Below are positions 1 through 9,056 of a stretch of 64,000 bases of DNA, piece by piece (positions within the stretch are counted from its first letter, which is position 1; each line of letters begins with the position of its first letter). A program made the translations under genes and the position numbers. The DNA is from SB15 sp964639245 (GTDB lineage Bacteria > Chloroflexota > Anaerolineae > Aggregatilineales > J027). The stretch spans positions 248,001-312,000 of the forward strand of contig CAZXCU010000001.1 in the NCBI GenBank assembly GCA_964639245.1. Direction: 5' to 3'. Under the pieces are notes generated by a model. That model saw only the letters and a program-made list of their open reading frames with translations. It did not search any database and was not told the origin of the DNA.

Positions 1-1015
1 TCATCCCACCAACCAGCACAATTTCATCAATAGCATCTTTGTTGATGCCGGCATCTTTAAGCGCCTGTTTGACGGGTTCGATGGTACGGTCAACCAGATC
101 ATGCACCAGTTCTTCAAATTTTGAACGGCTGAGGGTCATGTTCAGATGTTTTGGCCCGCTCTGGTCAGCCGTGATGAAGGGCAGGTTGATTTCTGCCGAG
201 GTGGTTGAGGACAATTCTTTTTTGACATTTTCCGCCGATTCTTTCAAGCGTTGCAGTGCTTGGCGGTCTGCACGGAGATCGATGCCCGATTCTTTCTTAA
301 ATTCGTCCGCCACCCATTGAATGATACGTTCGTCAAAGTCATCGCCACCGAGGAAAGTATCCCCATTGGTAGCCCGGACTTCAAACACGCCTTCACCGAC
401 ATCCAAAATGGAAATATCGAATGTCCCGCCCCCCAAGTCATAAACGGCGATGGTGTGGTCGTGGCCTTCGTTTAAACCATAGGCCAGACTCGCGGCGGTG
501 GGTTCGTTAATGATACGCAGCACTTCCAGCCCGGCAATGCGGCCTGCATCTTTGGTCGCTTGGCGTTGTGCATCGTTAAAATAGGCCGGAACGGTGATGA
601 CCGCTTGGGTGACTTCTTCGCCCAGATAGGCTTCGGCATCCGCTTTGAGCTTTTGCAAAATCATCGCAGAAACTTCCGGCGGGCTGTATTCACGGTCAGC
701 CATTTTAACCCGCACATCCCCGTTAGGAGCGCCGCTGACTTTATATGGCACGTATTTGATTGATTTTTTTACTTCATCTGTGTTGAATTTACGCCCCATG
801 AAGCGCTTGATGGAGAAAATGGTGTTTTCAGGATTCATGACCGCTTGACGGCGGGCAACCTGCCCCACCAAACGTTCACCATTTTTGTTGACACCCACAA
901 CCGAAGGAACTGTCCGTGCGCCTTCGGCAGAGGCGATGACCGTGGGTTCACCGCCTTCCATGACCGCAACCACGCTGTTGGTTGTTCCTAAATCAATACC
1001 AATGATCTTACCCAT
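1..1015 (-). CDS. dnaK: Chaperone protein DnaK (Hsp70), 3' end outside window
   Basis: Hsp70 chaperone, an ATP-driven cytoplasmic folding machine working with GrpE (exchange factor) and DnaJ. About 338 N-terminal residues are in the window, covering most of the actin-like ATPase domain; the rest of the roughly 600-residue family length lies beyond base 1. The start at 1015 gives MGKIIGIDLGTTNS, the phosphate-1 motif, right at the N-terminus. Further in are the NPENTIFSIKRFMGR segment and, near base 1, the EIVLVGGM segment of the adenosine-binding region. The gene lies 34 bases after grpE on the same strand, in the order hrcA-grpE-dnaK, so it is most likely the third gene of a heat-shock operon. 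Confidence 0.97.
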   Translation of the reverse strand, partial: MGKIIGIDLGTTNSVVAVMEGGEPTVIASAEGARTVPSVVGVNKNGERLVGQVARRQAVMNPENTIFSIKRFMGRKFNTDEVKKSIKYVPYKVSGAPNGDVRVKMADREYSPPEVSAMILQKLKADAEAYLGEEVTQAVITVPAYFNDAQRQATKDAGRIAGLEVLRIINEPTAASLAYGLNEGHDHTIAVYDLGGGTFDISILDVGEGVFEVRATNGDTFLGGDDFDERIIQWVADEFKKESGIDLRADRQALQRLKESAENVKKELSSTTSAEINLPFITADQSGPKHLNMTLSRSKFEELVHDLVDRTIEPVKQALKDAGINKDAIDEIVLVGGM

Positions 1016-1049
1016 TGCATTTCCTCACTTTGAATTATGATTCCACTGT

Positions 1050-1601
1050 TTAATTGGCTACCCGCACCATTGCTGGACGCAGCACTTTATCACCCCGTAC
1101 ATACCCTTTTTGCAGGACTTTACTGACCTGCCCGCTTTGATAGTCCCCAGAGGCTTCATCCGCCCCGATTGCTTCATGAAAATTGGGGTCGAATTCCTGC
1201 CCCAACGGGTCAATCGCTTGAATCCCTTCGGATTCAATCATGCTTTGAAATTTACGGTGAATCAGAACCAAGCCTTTCAGCCAATCGCTCTCCTTCTGGT
1301 CGGGAGCAACAGCTTCTAGCGCACGTTCAAAATCGTCCAGAATGGGCAAAAAGCGGGCTAGCACTTTGGCAGAAATATCTGCCTGCAAGGTTTCCTTTTC
1401 GCGCTCGACTCTTTTACGGAAATTCTGAAAATCCGCCCGTTCGCGCTGCAAGGCTTCTTTATACTCAGCAGCCTGCGCTTGAAATTCATTGATTTCTGAT
1501 TGGGCGGATGCTCCAGCACCGTTGGAGTCTTGCGTTGTTTCCTCAGCGATTTCGGCTTCGCTGGTCAGGTTTTCAGCTTGCTCGTTTGTCGTTTGCCCCA
1601 T
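1050..1601 (-). CDS. grpE: Nucleotide exchange factor GrpE
   Basis: Cochaperone that releases ADP from DnaK. The 183-residue protein has an acidic, low-complexity N-terminus (about residues 1-40), a long charged helix (about 40-95, many E, R, Q and K, with the FQNFRKRVEREKE segment) and the C-terminal beta domain with the GQEFDPNFHEAIG and VLQKGYVRGDKVLRPAMV motifs typical of GrpE. I chose the ATG at 1601 because AAGGAT lies nine bases upstream; a GTG at 1607 is also in frame and would add two residues. It sits between hrcA and dnaK on the same strand. Confidence 0.95.
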   Translation of the reverse strand: MGQTTNEQAENLTSEAEIAEETTQDSNGAGASAQSEINEFQAQAAEYKEALQRERADFQNFRKRVEREKETLQADISAKVLARFLPILDDFERALEAVAPDQKESDWLKGLVLIHRKFQSMIESEGIQAIDPLGQEFDPNFHEAIGADEASGDYQSGQVSKVLQKGYVRGDKVLRPAMVRVAN

Positions 1602-1686
1602 ACACACCTATCCTTACGGTCACTGGAATAAGTGTAACGGGTACGTCATAGATTTATATTAGAAATGTCTCAAATTAAGGAAAGAA

Positions 1687-2748
1687 TCATTTTGGCTCAC
1701 CGTTGCCATAGACCCCGCGCATCCGGTCACTCATGAGCATTGCCACATAGCGAACGGTGCTAATGACCCGTCCATAACGCATCCGTGTCGGGCCAAGTAC
1801 GCTGATTGCGCCGACCAACTGGCTTGTGCCGTAGCTGCCCATCACCAAGCTCAAATGGTCAAAGTCATCAAAGCGTTTTTCACCGCCCACAATGACCTGT
1901 ACCGAGTCGCGTTCGTCTTTTTCAACGACTTCGGTAAAAACACTGTTGAGCAATTTTTTCTCATCGAGCAAGCGGAGTGCCTGCTGTGCGCCCACATTTT
2001 CGCCGAACTGCTGCAATACATCGCCAAAACCATAGCTATGGAGGGTAAAACTGCGGCCCGATTCAGCCGCGCTGAGAACATCCGCAACCAATTCCATCAC
2101 ATCCTGCGCGAGTGCATCATTCACCCAACGGGATTTTTGACGAATTCCGGCGGCGGTTTCACTGCGGCATTGGTCATTGACCAGAAAAGACGCTTGAGTC
2201 AGCCGTTCCTGGTCAACGGGTTCTGCCAGCGTCAGCATTTGTTGCAGCAAATCTCCCCCTTCTAACACCAACACCATCAAAACCGCCTGTCCATAGGTGT
2301 GAATCAACTGCACATGGCGAAAACGGGTAATCAGAGCGCGGGGTTCGGTGACGATGGCGGCAGAGGCAGTGCGGCGGGCAAGGATATTGGCAGCCGTTTT
2401 GACTAAATTCTGGACATCTTGCCCCGTCGACTCAAATTCGGCTTTGATGCTTTGCTGTTCTGGCACAGGCAGCGCTTGGGTATTTAAATTGTGTTTGACA
2501 AAGTAGCGGTAGCCTTCTTCGGTGGGTACCCGTCCGGCGGAAGTATGCGGCGAACGCACCAAGCCTAGTTGTTCTAAGACACCCAATTCATTCCGTATAG
2601 TGGCGCTGCTGACTTCCAAGCCATAGTCATCGGCTAGTTGTTTGGAACTCACCGGTTCAGGTGATTGGGTATAGGCTTGAATGAGCGTGGACAAAATCCG
2701 AATCTGGCGCTCGGTAAGTTCAGGGATGCGATTGTCGTCAGGATTCAT
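1687..2748 (-). CDS. hrcA: Heat-inducible transcription repressor HrcA
   Basis: Repressor of class I heat-shock genes that binds inverted-repeat operators and is kept active by GroEL. The 353-residue length fits the family. The N-terminal winged helix includes LTERQIRILSTLIQAYTQSPEPVSSK and the recognition segment SSATIRNELGVLEQLGLVRSPHTSAGRVPTEEGYRYFV (quoted in pieces from residues about 10-80), very typical of HrcA. The rest is the GAF-like domain, ending with GPTRMRYGRVISTVRYVAMLMSD. An ATG at 2748 is used; a GTG at 2757 is in frame. It heads the hrcA-grpE-dnaK unit and is probably autoregulated, although no canonical CIRCE operator is visible upstream. Confidence 0.95.
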   Translation of the reverse strand: MNPDDNRIPELTERQIRILSTLIQAYTQSPEPVSSKQLADDYGLEVSSATIRNELGVLEQLGLVRSPHTSAGRVPTEEGYRYFVKHNLNTQALPVPEQQSIKAEFESTGQDVQNLVKTAANILARRTASAAIVTEPRALITRFRHVQLIHTYGQAVLMVLVLEGGDLLQQMLTLAEPVDQERLTQASFLVNDQCRSETAAGIRQKSRWVNDALAQDVMELVADVLSAAESGRSFTLHSYGFGDVLQQFGENVGAQQALRLLDEKKLLNSVFTEVVEKDERDSVQVIVGGEKRFDDFDHLSLVMGSYGTSQLVGAISVLGPTRMRYGRVISTVRYVAMLMSDRMRGVYGNGEPK

Positions 2749-2764
2749 GGAACTCACATGCTGT

Positions 2765-2814
2765 TTAACACATTTTCAGTTTAATTGTAACAGCAGTGTG
2801 CTAAGATTGGTCAA
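2765..2814 (-). promoter_or_regulatory. Putative hrcA promoter with imperfect inverted repeat
   Basis: On the minus strand TTGACC (bases 2814-2809) and TACAAT (2789-2784) are separated by 19 bases and would drive hrcA. The region contains TTAGCACAC (minus strand; plus GTGTGCTAA at 2796-2804), close to the TTAGCACTC half of the CIRCE operator. A partner TTAACACAT at plus 2765-2773 makes an imperfect inverted repeat, but with a 22-base spacer instead of the 9 known for CIRCE. Operator function is inference only. Confidence 0.35.
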
Positions 2815-2845
2815 AGCGGAATCCAAGAGAAGGAACACAAAACCG

Positions 2846-3175
2846 ATGGGTACAAAGACATTTGAAGTGAACGAAGGCAATTTCCAGAATGAGGTTTTAA
2901 ATTCTGCACAACCTGTATTGGTCGACTTCTGGGCGGAATGGTGCGGCCCGTGTAAGATGATTGCGCCGATTGTGGATGAAATTTCTCAAGAATATGACGG
3001 CAAAGTGCGCGTTGCCAAATTGGATGCAGACGAAAATCAGGGTATTTTGCAGCAGTACGGCATTATGGGCATTCCCACCTTGATTCTGTTCAAGGGGGGG
3101 GAACCGGTGGTGCGGATTACCGGTTTCCGTCCTAAAGAAGCCCTGCTCGAAAAACTCGAACCCCACTTCAACTAA
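2846..3175 (+). CDS. trxA: Thioredoxin
   Basis: Small cytoplasmic disulfide reductase of 109 residues. The WCGPC active site follows the VDFWAEWCGPCKM context at about residues 26-37, and the cis-proline motif is in YGIMGIPTLILFKGG; the C-terminal ITGFRPKEALLEKLE helix completes the fold. The reading frame is open further upstream, but the ATG at 2846 has a good Shine-Dalgarno (AGAGAAGGA, 2826-2834) and starts exactly where thioredoxins do, so the upstream extension is not used. It is divergent from hrcA, sharing a roughly 100-base intergenic region, and is followed by a hairpin terminator. Confidence 0.96.
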   Translation: MGTKTFEVNEGNFQNEVLNSAQPVLVDFWAEWCGPCKMIAPIVDEISQEYDGKVRVAKLDADENQGILQQYGIMGIPTLILFKGGEPVVRITGFRPKEALLEKLEPHFN

Positions 3176-3205
3176 CGTTGTTCGGCTCGGTATTCTATGA
3201 ATTTA

Positions 3206-3239
3206 AGGGCGGGAATGGCTTCAATGGCAAACCCGCCCT
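3206..3239 (+). terminator. Hairpin after trxA
   Basis: AGGGCGGG (3206-3213) pairs perfectly with CCCGCCCT (3232-3239) around an 18-base loop. Only a weak T-rich stretch (GATTTTAAAT) follows. The position 30 bases after the trxA stop suits a terminator. Confidence 0.55.
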
Positions 3240-3334
3240 GATGATTTTAAATCCACACCCCTCTATTCCTCAAAAGATGGCTTGGGGCAATGCTGTAAAA
3301 CCTCGTTTAAAACTCATAAATTCTCAATTTATTT

Positions 3335-3365
3335 TTGACTCGCTCTCGGTAGGCTATGGTATCAT
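3335..3365 (+). promoter_or_regulatory. Putative promoter of the hybrid histidine kinase
   Basis: TTGACT (3335-3340) and TATCAT (3360-3365) with a 19-base spacer lie 25 bases before the ATG at 3390, with GGGAGTGG as ribosome binding site between. The spacer is longer than ideal. Confidence 0.4.
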
Positions 3366-3389
3366 CAAAGGGAGTGGAGTTCCCGTAAA

Positions 3390-5138
3390 ATGACGCATTT
3401 GCTTATCATCGAAAACAATGCGCGGGTTGTACAGGCAATCCAGTTAATGCTGGATTTTGCGATGTATACCGCCGATTTTGTCCCTGACGGCAAAACTGGA
3501 TTAGACCATCTGGAAAAAAATTCGCCGCCGGAGGTGGTGGTTGCCAATATCATCATGCCCGAAATGGATGGATTTCATTTTTGCCGCACGGTCAAGCAAA
3601 ATCCGAATTATGCCCAAGTCCCTGTGATTTTGATTGCCTCCTCTGATAATGAAGCAGGGGATGAAAGCCTGGCAAAACGGGCTGGCGCAGCTGGCTATCT
3701 TCGTAAACCGCTTGAACGGGAGAATTTTCTGGCGGAAGTTGACCGGGTGATGCTGGTCGGTTCGATGATGACCAATCCGCTTGCCAAACCAACTCCACAA
3801 GAAGAATTGTATTTTCTGCGCGATTATAATGCGTGGCTGTCCCGGATGCTGCATAAAACCGCCTCCCGGACCCACATCCTTCAAGAATCGGTGGCGATGC
3901 AAAATGCCCATCTGGATGCGATTAATAAAGTTACCAAATCACTCGGGCAAAGCCTCGATTTGATGGATACGGGCAAAGTGCTTGCCCATAAAACCGCCGA
4001 TTTGACCAGAGCGCAGGCGGTGGCGATTTATTTTTATCGGGAAGAATCGCATTATTTTGAACATCTGTATACCGCCGCTATCGGGATTCCTACGCCGGAC
4101 ATCATCTCTCATTATGAATTGCAGGCGGACAGTCCGATTGCCCTGCTGCAAAGCGGCGACCAACCCCTGTTATTTAATGAATCTTTGGAAACACTACAAA
4201 CGGAGTTTAGGTTAAATATCGCGGTCAGTTCGGCAATTGCTTCGCCTTTGGTGGCACGCGGCAGACTAACCGGTTTTGTGCTGGCGCTGCGAATAGGGCG
4301 GGAAGCGGCCTACACCGTTCAGGATGCCCAGACCCTCTTTTCGCTGGCGGGGGCAGCAGGGTTGGCCTTACGCAGCGCCCAATTGTTTACCTCATTGGAC
4401 AATGCGTACAGCGAATTGCAGGACTTAGACCGCCGCAAAAGTGAATTTGTGGCGATTACCAGCCATGAATTGCGGACTCCGATTGCGATCATGCTTGGGT
4501 ATGCCAGTTTGCTCGCCGATGATGAACCGAATCCGGCGCGTAAAGTCCAGCTTGAGGCGATTGAAAAACAGGCTCATTTCCTTTCCAGTATGGTGGATGC
4601 GCTGATCAACCTGCACGAATTACAGGGAAAAAGCCAGCCAATTTTGCTGAACTGCCAACCGGTGCGGGTGGATACCATTCTGGAAGAAGCGATTGAGGCT
4701 GCTAAAAATACCTATCGCTATACACGGAATGTGAGCATTACGCTGGATTGTGAACCGATAGAAATTATCGGGGATGAGGTGCGGTTGCTACTGGCCTTTA
4801 CCAATCTGGTCGATAACGCCGTGAAATTTAACAGCAAACCCGAAGGCCATGTCACCATCACTGCTGTTGAAATGCCCGAAGGTGGGGTGATTGTGACGAT
4901 TGAAGATGACGGCATCGGGATTCCTGATGGCGAATATGAGCATATTTTTGAGCCGTTTTATCAACTTGAAGCCCCGTTGACCCGTCGTTACGGTGGGATG
5001 GGGTTGGGCTTGGCAATTGTGAAAGGCATGATCGAACTGCATGATGGTACGATTACCATTAAAAGTCAGGTCGAGTCTGGCACACGGGTCATTGTGAATT
5101 TACGCCAGCACCCACCGGAAAATCGCTGCTCGAATTAG
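3390..5138 (+). CDS. Sensor histidine kinase with N-terminal degenerate receiver and GAF-like domain
   Basis: Cytoplasmic signalling kinase of 582 residues with no membrane segment. Domains in order: receiver-like domain (about 1-123), helical linker (135-180), GAF-like sensor (about 185-335), HisKA dimerisation domain with phosphoacceptor H359 in SHELRTP, and HATPase_c with VDNAVKFN (N box), DDGIGIP (G1) and GGMGLGLAIVKGM (G2). In the receiver the expected phosphoacceptor aspartate is asparagine (N53 in ANIIMPEMDG) and the acidic pair near the N-terminus is E8-N9-N10; the conserved lysine (RKPLE, about 106) is kept. So the kinase core looks intact but the receiver probably cannot be phosphorylated. 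No separate response regulator gene is adjacent, so its partner is unknown. Confidence 0.9.
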   Translation: MTHLLIIENNARVVQAIQLMLDFAMYTADFVPDGKTGLDHLEKNSPPEVVVANIIMPEMDGFHFCRTVKQNPNYAQVPVILIASSDNEAGDESLAKRAGAAGYLRKPLERENFLAEVDRVMLVGSMMTNPLAKPTPQEELYFLRDYNAWLSRMLHKTASRTHILQESVAMQNAHLDAINKVTKSLGQSLDLMDTGKVLAHKTADLTRAQAVAIYFYREESHYFEHLYTAAIGIPTPDIISHYELQADSPIALLQSGDQPLLFNESLETLQTEFRLNIAVSSAIASPLVARGRLTGFVLALRIGREAAYTVQDAQTLFSLAGAAGLALRSAQLFTSLDNAYSELQDLDRRKSEFVAITSHELRTPIAIMLGYASLLADDEPNPARKVQLEAIEKQAHFLSSMVDALINLHELQGKSQPILLNCQPVRVDTILEEAIEAAKNTYRYTRNVSITLDCEPIEIIGDEVRLLLAFTNLVDNAVKFNSKPEGHVTITAVEMPEGGVIVTIEDDGIGIPDGEYEHIFEPFYQLEAPLTRRYGGMGLGLAIVKGMIELHDGTITIKSQVESGTRVIVNLRQHPPENRCSN

Positions 5139-5254
5139 ACAGCTTACTGTATTTTTGTAATTTTAACCTCTGCGACTGAATGGCTGAGGATGGTATCCGC
5201 ACGCCTCTCATGCGATAATTTTAACGACGATTATCAGAAATATTCAGATGCGCC

Positions 5255-7765
5255 ATGTCCATAACCATCAAGCCTGAAATTATGAGTCCTGCCGGATACT
5301 ATCCACAGTTACACGCTGCCATTGAAGCGGGGGCGGATGCGGTTTATTTTGGCCTCAAACATTTTACCGCCCGTGCCAAAGTGGGCTTTACGCTGAATGA
5401 ATTATCGGATGTCATGCGGACTCTCCATACGCGGGGGGTCAAAGGCTATGTCACTTTCAACACGCTCATTTTTGATCATGAACTGCGCGAAGCTGTCAAA
5501 ACGCTTGAAGCGATTGCCCTGGCGGGGGGGGATGCGGTGATTGTGCAGGATGTCGGAGTTGCTCAGTTAGCGCACCGCATCGCGCCGCAACTGGCAATTC
5601 ATGGCAGCACCCAGATGAGCATTACCAGCGCAGAAGGCATCGCCCTCGCGCAGCGTTTGGGGGTTAGCCGGGTGGTGCTGGCACGGGAACTCTCCCTAGA
5701 CAATATTCGCGCAATTCGCCACGCGACGGACTGCGAATTAGAAATTTTTGTGCATGGCGCGTTGTGTGTTTCGTATTCCGGGCAGTGTTTTTCGTCGGAA
5801 GCGTGGGGTGGTCGCAGCGCCAACCGGGGACAATGCGCCCAAGCCTGCCGTTTGCCATATGAACTGATGGTGGATGACCAGTTGAAACCCCTCGGCGATG
5901 CACGTTATTTGCTGTCGCCCGGCGATTTATATGCCTTAGGGCAAATTCCCGAAATTGTCGACATCGGTATTTCATCGCTCAAAATTGAAGGGCGGTATAA
6001 GGATGAAAATTATGTGGCGCTGACCACCCATGCCTATCGTCGTGCGGTTGATGCTGCGTGGGAAAATCGCCCAAGCCCCATCACCCAAACCGATGAAGTT
6101 GCGCTGGAACAAGTGTATTCGCGTGGCTTGGGGGCATGGTTCATCAGTGGAACGAATCATCAAACCGTGGTGAGTGGACGTTCGCCGCGTCATCGTGGGG
6201 TGTTGTGTGGACGGGTTGCTAAGGTGTATGAGGATCGTGTGCTGATTACGCCCACGGACATTCACCAAACCACGCCTCTCAAAGCCGGAGATGGGATTGT
6301 GTTTGACGCGGCGGATTGGCGCAGCCCGGAAATTGAGGAAGAAGGTGGGCGGCTGTTTGAGGTTAAAACCGTCGCAGGTGGGCTAGAACTGAGATTCGGC
6401 AATCGGGTGGTTGATTTTACGCGGGTTCGGCGCGGCGATTGGGTATGGCGCACGCATGATGTGGAGGTAGACCGCGCCGCTAAATTATTTACACAGGCCA
6501 ATGCCCCTGTTCAGCGTCAACCTGTGGAAGTAGCCGTGATTTCGCACGAGGGGCAGCCGCTTTCACTCACTTGGACACTGGCAAATCAACCTGAAATTAC
6601 CGTCACGCTTCAATCGGATGCTCCGCTAGCACGGGCGAATAATCGCGGCGTGACCACCGAGTATTTAGCCGCACATCTGGGACGTTTAGGCGGAACAGCC
6701 TACCAACTGACCCAATTAAGGGCGGATATTCAAGGTGAGCCGTTTATTCCTAATTCGCTGCTGAACCGCTTAAGACAACAGGCCGTTGAAAGGCTCATCG
6801 CGCAGCAAACCTGCCTACCTGATCTGGTGACCAATGACCCAATCACCACATTAGAATCTGCTCTTGCCGAAATTCAGCCCACACACGCAGTAGATTTGCC
6901 CGTTCAACTGCATTTGTTGGTGCGAACACCGGAACAGCTTGACGCGGCGCTTGAACTCAAACCCGCCAGCATCACCCTCGATTATCTGGATTTGTATGGT
7001 TTGCGTCCGGCGGTGGAACGGATTCAAGCAGTAGGCATTACCCCGCGAGTTGCCAGTCCACGCATCTTAAAACCCGAAGAACAAAATGTGGTTAATTTTC
7101 TGCTGCGTTTGGACTGTCCGATTGTCGTGCGTTCCGGCGGGTTGCTCGAAGCCTTGCAGGGGCGACACACCCATCCCCTCATTGGCGATTTTAGTTTGAA
7201 TGCGGCAAATCAACTGAGCGCTGACACTTATTTCCGTTTGGGGATTGTGCGTCTGACCCCCACCCATGACCTCAATGCTGAACAAATTGGCAGACTGGCG
7301 GGGGAAATTGGCGGAGAACGTTTTGAAGTCATCGCCTACCATCATTTGCCCGTGTTTCATACTGAGCATTGTGTTTTTTGCCGTTTTCTTTCCACGGGTA
7401 CAAGCTATTTGGATTGCGGGCAGCCCTGCGAAAAACATAAGGTTGCGCTGCGGGATGGACAGGGACGTGAACATCCTGTCATGGCTGATGTGGGTTGTCG
7501 GAATACGGTTTTCGGGGCAGAAGCACAGGTTGCCAGCCGTCATCTCGATTCATTTTTGACACAGGGCATCCGTCACTATCGGCTGGAATTTGTCCATGAA
7601 TCGGCGGCGGTGGTACGGCAGGTGACAACCGCATTTCGGGCTTATTTTGAGGGGCAACTCGATTCATCGGGTCTTGATGCGCGTCTGACAAAAAGTGTGC
7701 CGCAGGGAACCACCGAAGGCTCGTTTTTTGTCCCCCTCAATTATATTAAAATGCCTACCCTGTAA
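5255..7765 (+). CDS. U32 family protein, long RlhA/YdcP-like form with DUF3656 region
   Basis: Members of the U32 family act in RNA hydroxylation (RlhA on 23S rRNA C2501, TrhP on tRNA) despite the old peptidase name. The N-terminal half (about 1-290) carries the TIM-barrel start PAGYYPQLHAAIEAGADAVYFG and the U32 signature with its cysteines, EIFVHGALCVSYSGQC then NRGQCAQACRLPY (about 165-205). The middle resembles DUF3656. The last ~250 residues repeat barrel-like elements and add a second cysteine cluster, HTEHCVFCRF, CGQPCEKH and DVGCRNT, likely metal ligands. At 836 residues it is longer than the ~650-residue E. coli RlhA. It ends 11 bases into the convergent hemL. Start taken at ATG 5255; no strong ribosome binding site is visible and M10 is an alternative. 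Confidence 0.85.
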   Translation: MSITIKPEIMSPAGYYPQLHAAIEAGADAVYFGLKHFTARAKVGFTLNELSDVMRTLHTRGVKGYVTFNTLIFDHELREAVKTLEAIALAGGDAVIVQDVGVAQLAHRIAPQLAIHGSTQMSITSAEGIALAQRLGVSRVVLARELSLDNIRAIRHATDCELEIFVHGALCVSYSGQCFSSEAWGGRSANRGQCAQACRLPYELMVDDQLKPLGDARYLLSPGDLYALGQIPEIVDIGISSLKIEGRYKDENYVALTTHAYRRAVDAAWENRPSPITQTDEVALEQVYSRGLGAWFISGTNHQTVVSGRSPRHRGVLCGRVAKVYEDRVLITPTDIHQTTPLKAGDGIVFDAADWRSPEIEEEGGRLFEVKTVAGGLELRFGNRVVDFTRVRRGDWVWRTHDVEVDRAAKLFTQANAPVQRQPVEVAVISHEGQPLSLTWTLANQPEITVTLQSDAPLARANNRGVTTEYLAAHLGRLGGTAYQLTQLRADIQGEPFIPNSLLNRLRQQAVERLIAQQTCLPDLVTNDPITTLESALAEIQPTHAVDLPVQLHLLVRTPEQLDAALELKPASITLDYLDLYGLRPAVERIQAVGITPRVASPRILKPEEQNVVNFLLRLDCPIVVRSGGLLEALQGRHTHPLIGDFSLNAANQLSADTYFRLGIVRLTPTHDLNAEQIGRLAGEIGGERFEVIAYHHLPVFHTEHCVFCRFLSTGTSYLDCGQPCEKHKVALRDGQGREHPVMADVGCRNTVFGAEAQVASRHLDSFLTQGIRHYRLEFVHESAAVVRQVTTAFRAYFEGQLDSSGLDARLTKSVPQGTTEGSFFVPLNYIKMPTL

Positions 7766-9056
7766 TCGAAAATCCGGCGGTTTCGATCTTGTAGAGTGTT
7801 TCTTGGATCAGGTCAGGCGTATGAGCAAGACTGACGAATCCGGCCTCAAATTGACTCGGCGCGAAATAGACCCCGTTTTCTAACATCCGATGGAAAAATT
7901 GCCCGTAGCGGGCGGCATCAGCAAATTGTTTGGCTTTCGCGTAATTGGTGATGGTCGCATCAGGTTGGTTTAAAAAATAAAAACCAAACATGCTGCCCGC
8001 GTAACCGACTTGGAGTGGAATACCCGCTTTTTTGCCCAGCGCTTGAATACCTTCCGCCAGCAGGCGTGTACGTTGGGCAATGGTGTCAAAAATTTCGGGT
8101 GATTGGAGAATTTTCAAGGTGGTTAATCCGGCGGTCATGGCAAGAGGGTTGCCGGACAGCGTGCCTGCCTGATACATCCTGCCAGCAGGGGCGACTTGCT
8201 GCATAATTTCGCGTTTGCCTGCATATGCACCCACAGGCAGCCCACCCCCAATGACCTTGCCCAGACAGGTTAAATCCGGGTCAAGATTCCACAAGGCTTG
8301 TGCGCCCCCCAGCGCCACGCGGAAACCCGTCATGACTTCATCCAGAATAAACAGTGCGCCATGTTGACGGCATAAAGTTTGTAACCCGTGTAAATACCCT
8401 TCGGTGGGCATGACAAACCCGATATTTGCTGCAATGGGTTCAATGATGAGTCCGGCAATCTGGTCAGGAAATTGAGCAAAAAGCGTTTCCACGGCGGCAA
8501 GGTCGTTGTAGGGGGCGGTGAGGGTATTGACGGTAGTATCTTTAGGAACACCGGGTGAGTCGGGCAGGCCTAAGGTGGCAACCCCGCTGCCTGCTTGTAC
8601 CAGCAGCATATCGGCGTGTCCGTGATAACACCCCTCAAATTTGATGATTTTGTCCCGTCCTGTGTAGGCACGCGCCAAACGCAGCGCACTCATGGTTGCT
8701 TCTGTCCCACTGTTGACAAAGCGAATCATCTCAAGGGACGGGATAAGCGAAATCACCTGTTCCGCGAGTTCGTTTTCAAGGGCAGTGGGTGCGCCATAAC
8801 TGGTGCCGCGTCCAACCGCTTCCCGCAAGGCTTCGACCACTGCGGGGTGGGCATGACCCAGCACCAACGGCCCCCACGATAGCACATAATCCAGATAGCG
8901 ATTGCCGTCTTCATCCCAGAGAGATGCCCCTTCGCCACGTTGAATAAAACGGGGTGTGCCTCCCACCCCTTTAAAAGCGCGAACAGGTGAATTGACTCCC
9001 CCCGGAATCAGCGTTTGGGCGTGCTGAAAAAGGGTTTGCGAGCGTTCTGTGTTCAT
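7755..9056 (-). CDS. hemL: Glutamate-1-semialdehyde 2,1-aminomutase
   Basis: PLP enzyme converting glutamate-1-semialdehyde to 5-aminolevulinate in the C5 route of tetrapyrrole synthesis. The 433-residue protein has the full family length. Visible motifs: PGGVNSPVRAF near the N-terminus, SYGAPT, FVNSGTEATMSALRLAR, FEGCYHGH, DEVMTGFRVA, and the PLP lysine in CLGKVIGGGLPVGAYAG (about residue 265). Its ATG overlaps the stop of the preceding hemE remnant by four bases (ATGA), so it was the last gene of a tetrapyrrole operon. The upstream gene is broken (see the chimera), but hemL itself appears intact. It overlaps the convergent U32 gene by 11 bases at the 3' ends. Confidence 0.96.
   Translation of the reverse strand: MNTERSQTLFQHAQTLIPGGVNSPVRAFKGVGGTPRFIQRGEGASLWDEDGNRYLDYVLSWGPLVLGHAHPAVVEALREAVGRGTSYGAPTALENELAEQVISLIPSLEMIRFVNSGTEATMSALRLARAYTGRDKIIKFEGCYHGHADMLLVQAGSGVATLGLPDSPGVPKDTTVNTLTAPYNDLAAVETLFAQFPDQIAGLIIEPIAANIGFVMPTEGYLHGLQTLCRQHGALFILDEVMTGFRVALGGAQALWNLDPDLTCLGKVIGGGLPVGAYAGKREIMQQVAPAGRMYQAGTLSGNPLAMTAGLTTLKILQSPEIFDTIAQRTRLLAEGIQALGKKAGIPLQVGYAGSMFGFYFLNQPDATITNYAKAKQFADAARYGQFFHRMLENGVYFAPSQFEAGFVSLAHTPDLIQETLYKIETAGFSITG

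Noticed and set aside
1855..2265. Plus-strand 136-codon frame inside hrcA
   Set aside because: Antisense shadow of hrcA; the minus frame gives full-length HrcA with conserved motifs.
3178..3393. 71-codon frame between trxA and the kinase
   Set aside because: It runs through the terminator hairpin and the promoter of the kinase, and has no ribosome binding site or recognisable sequence.
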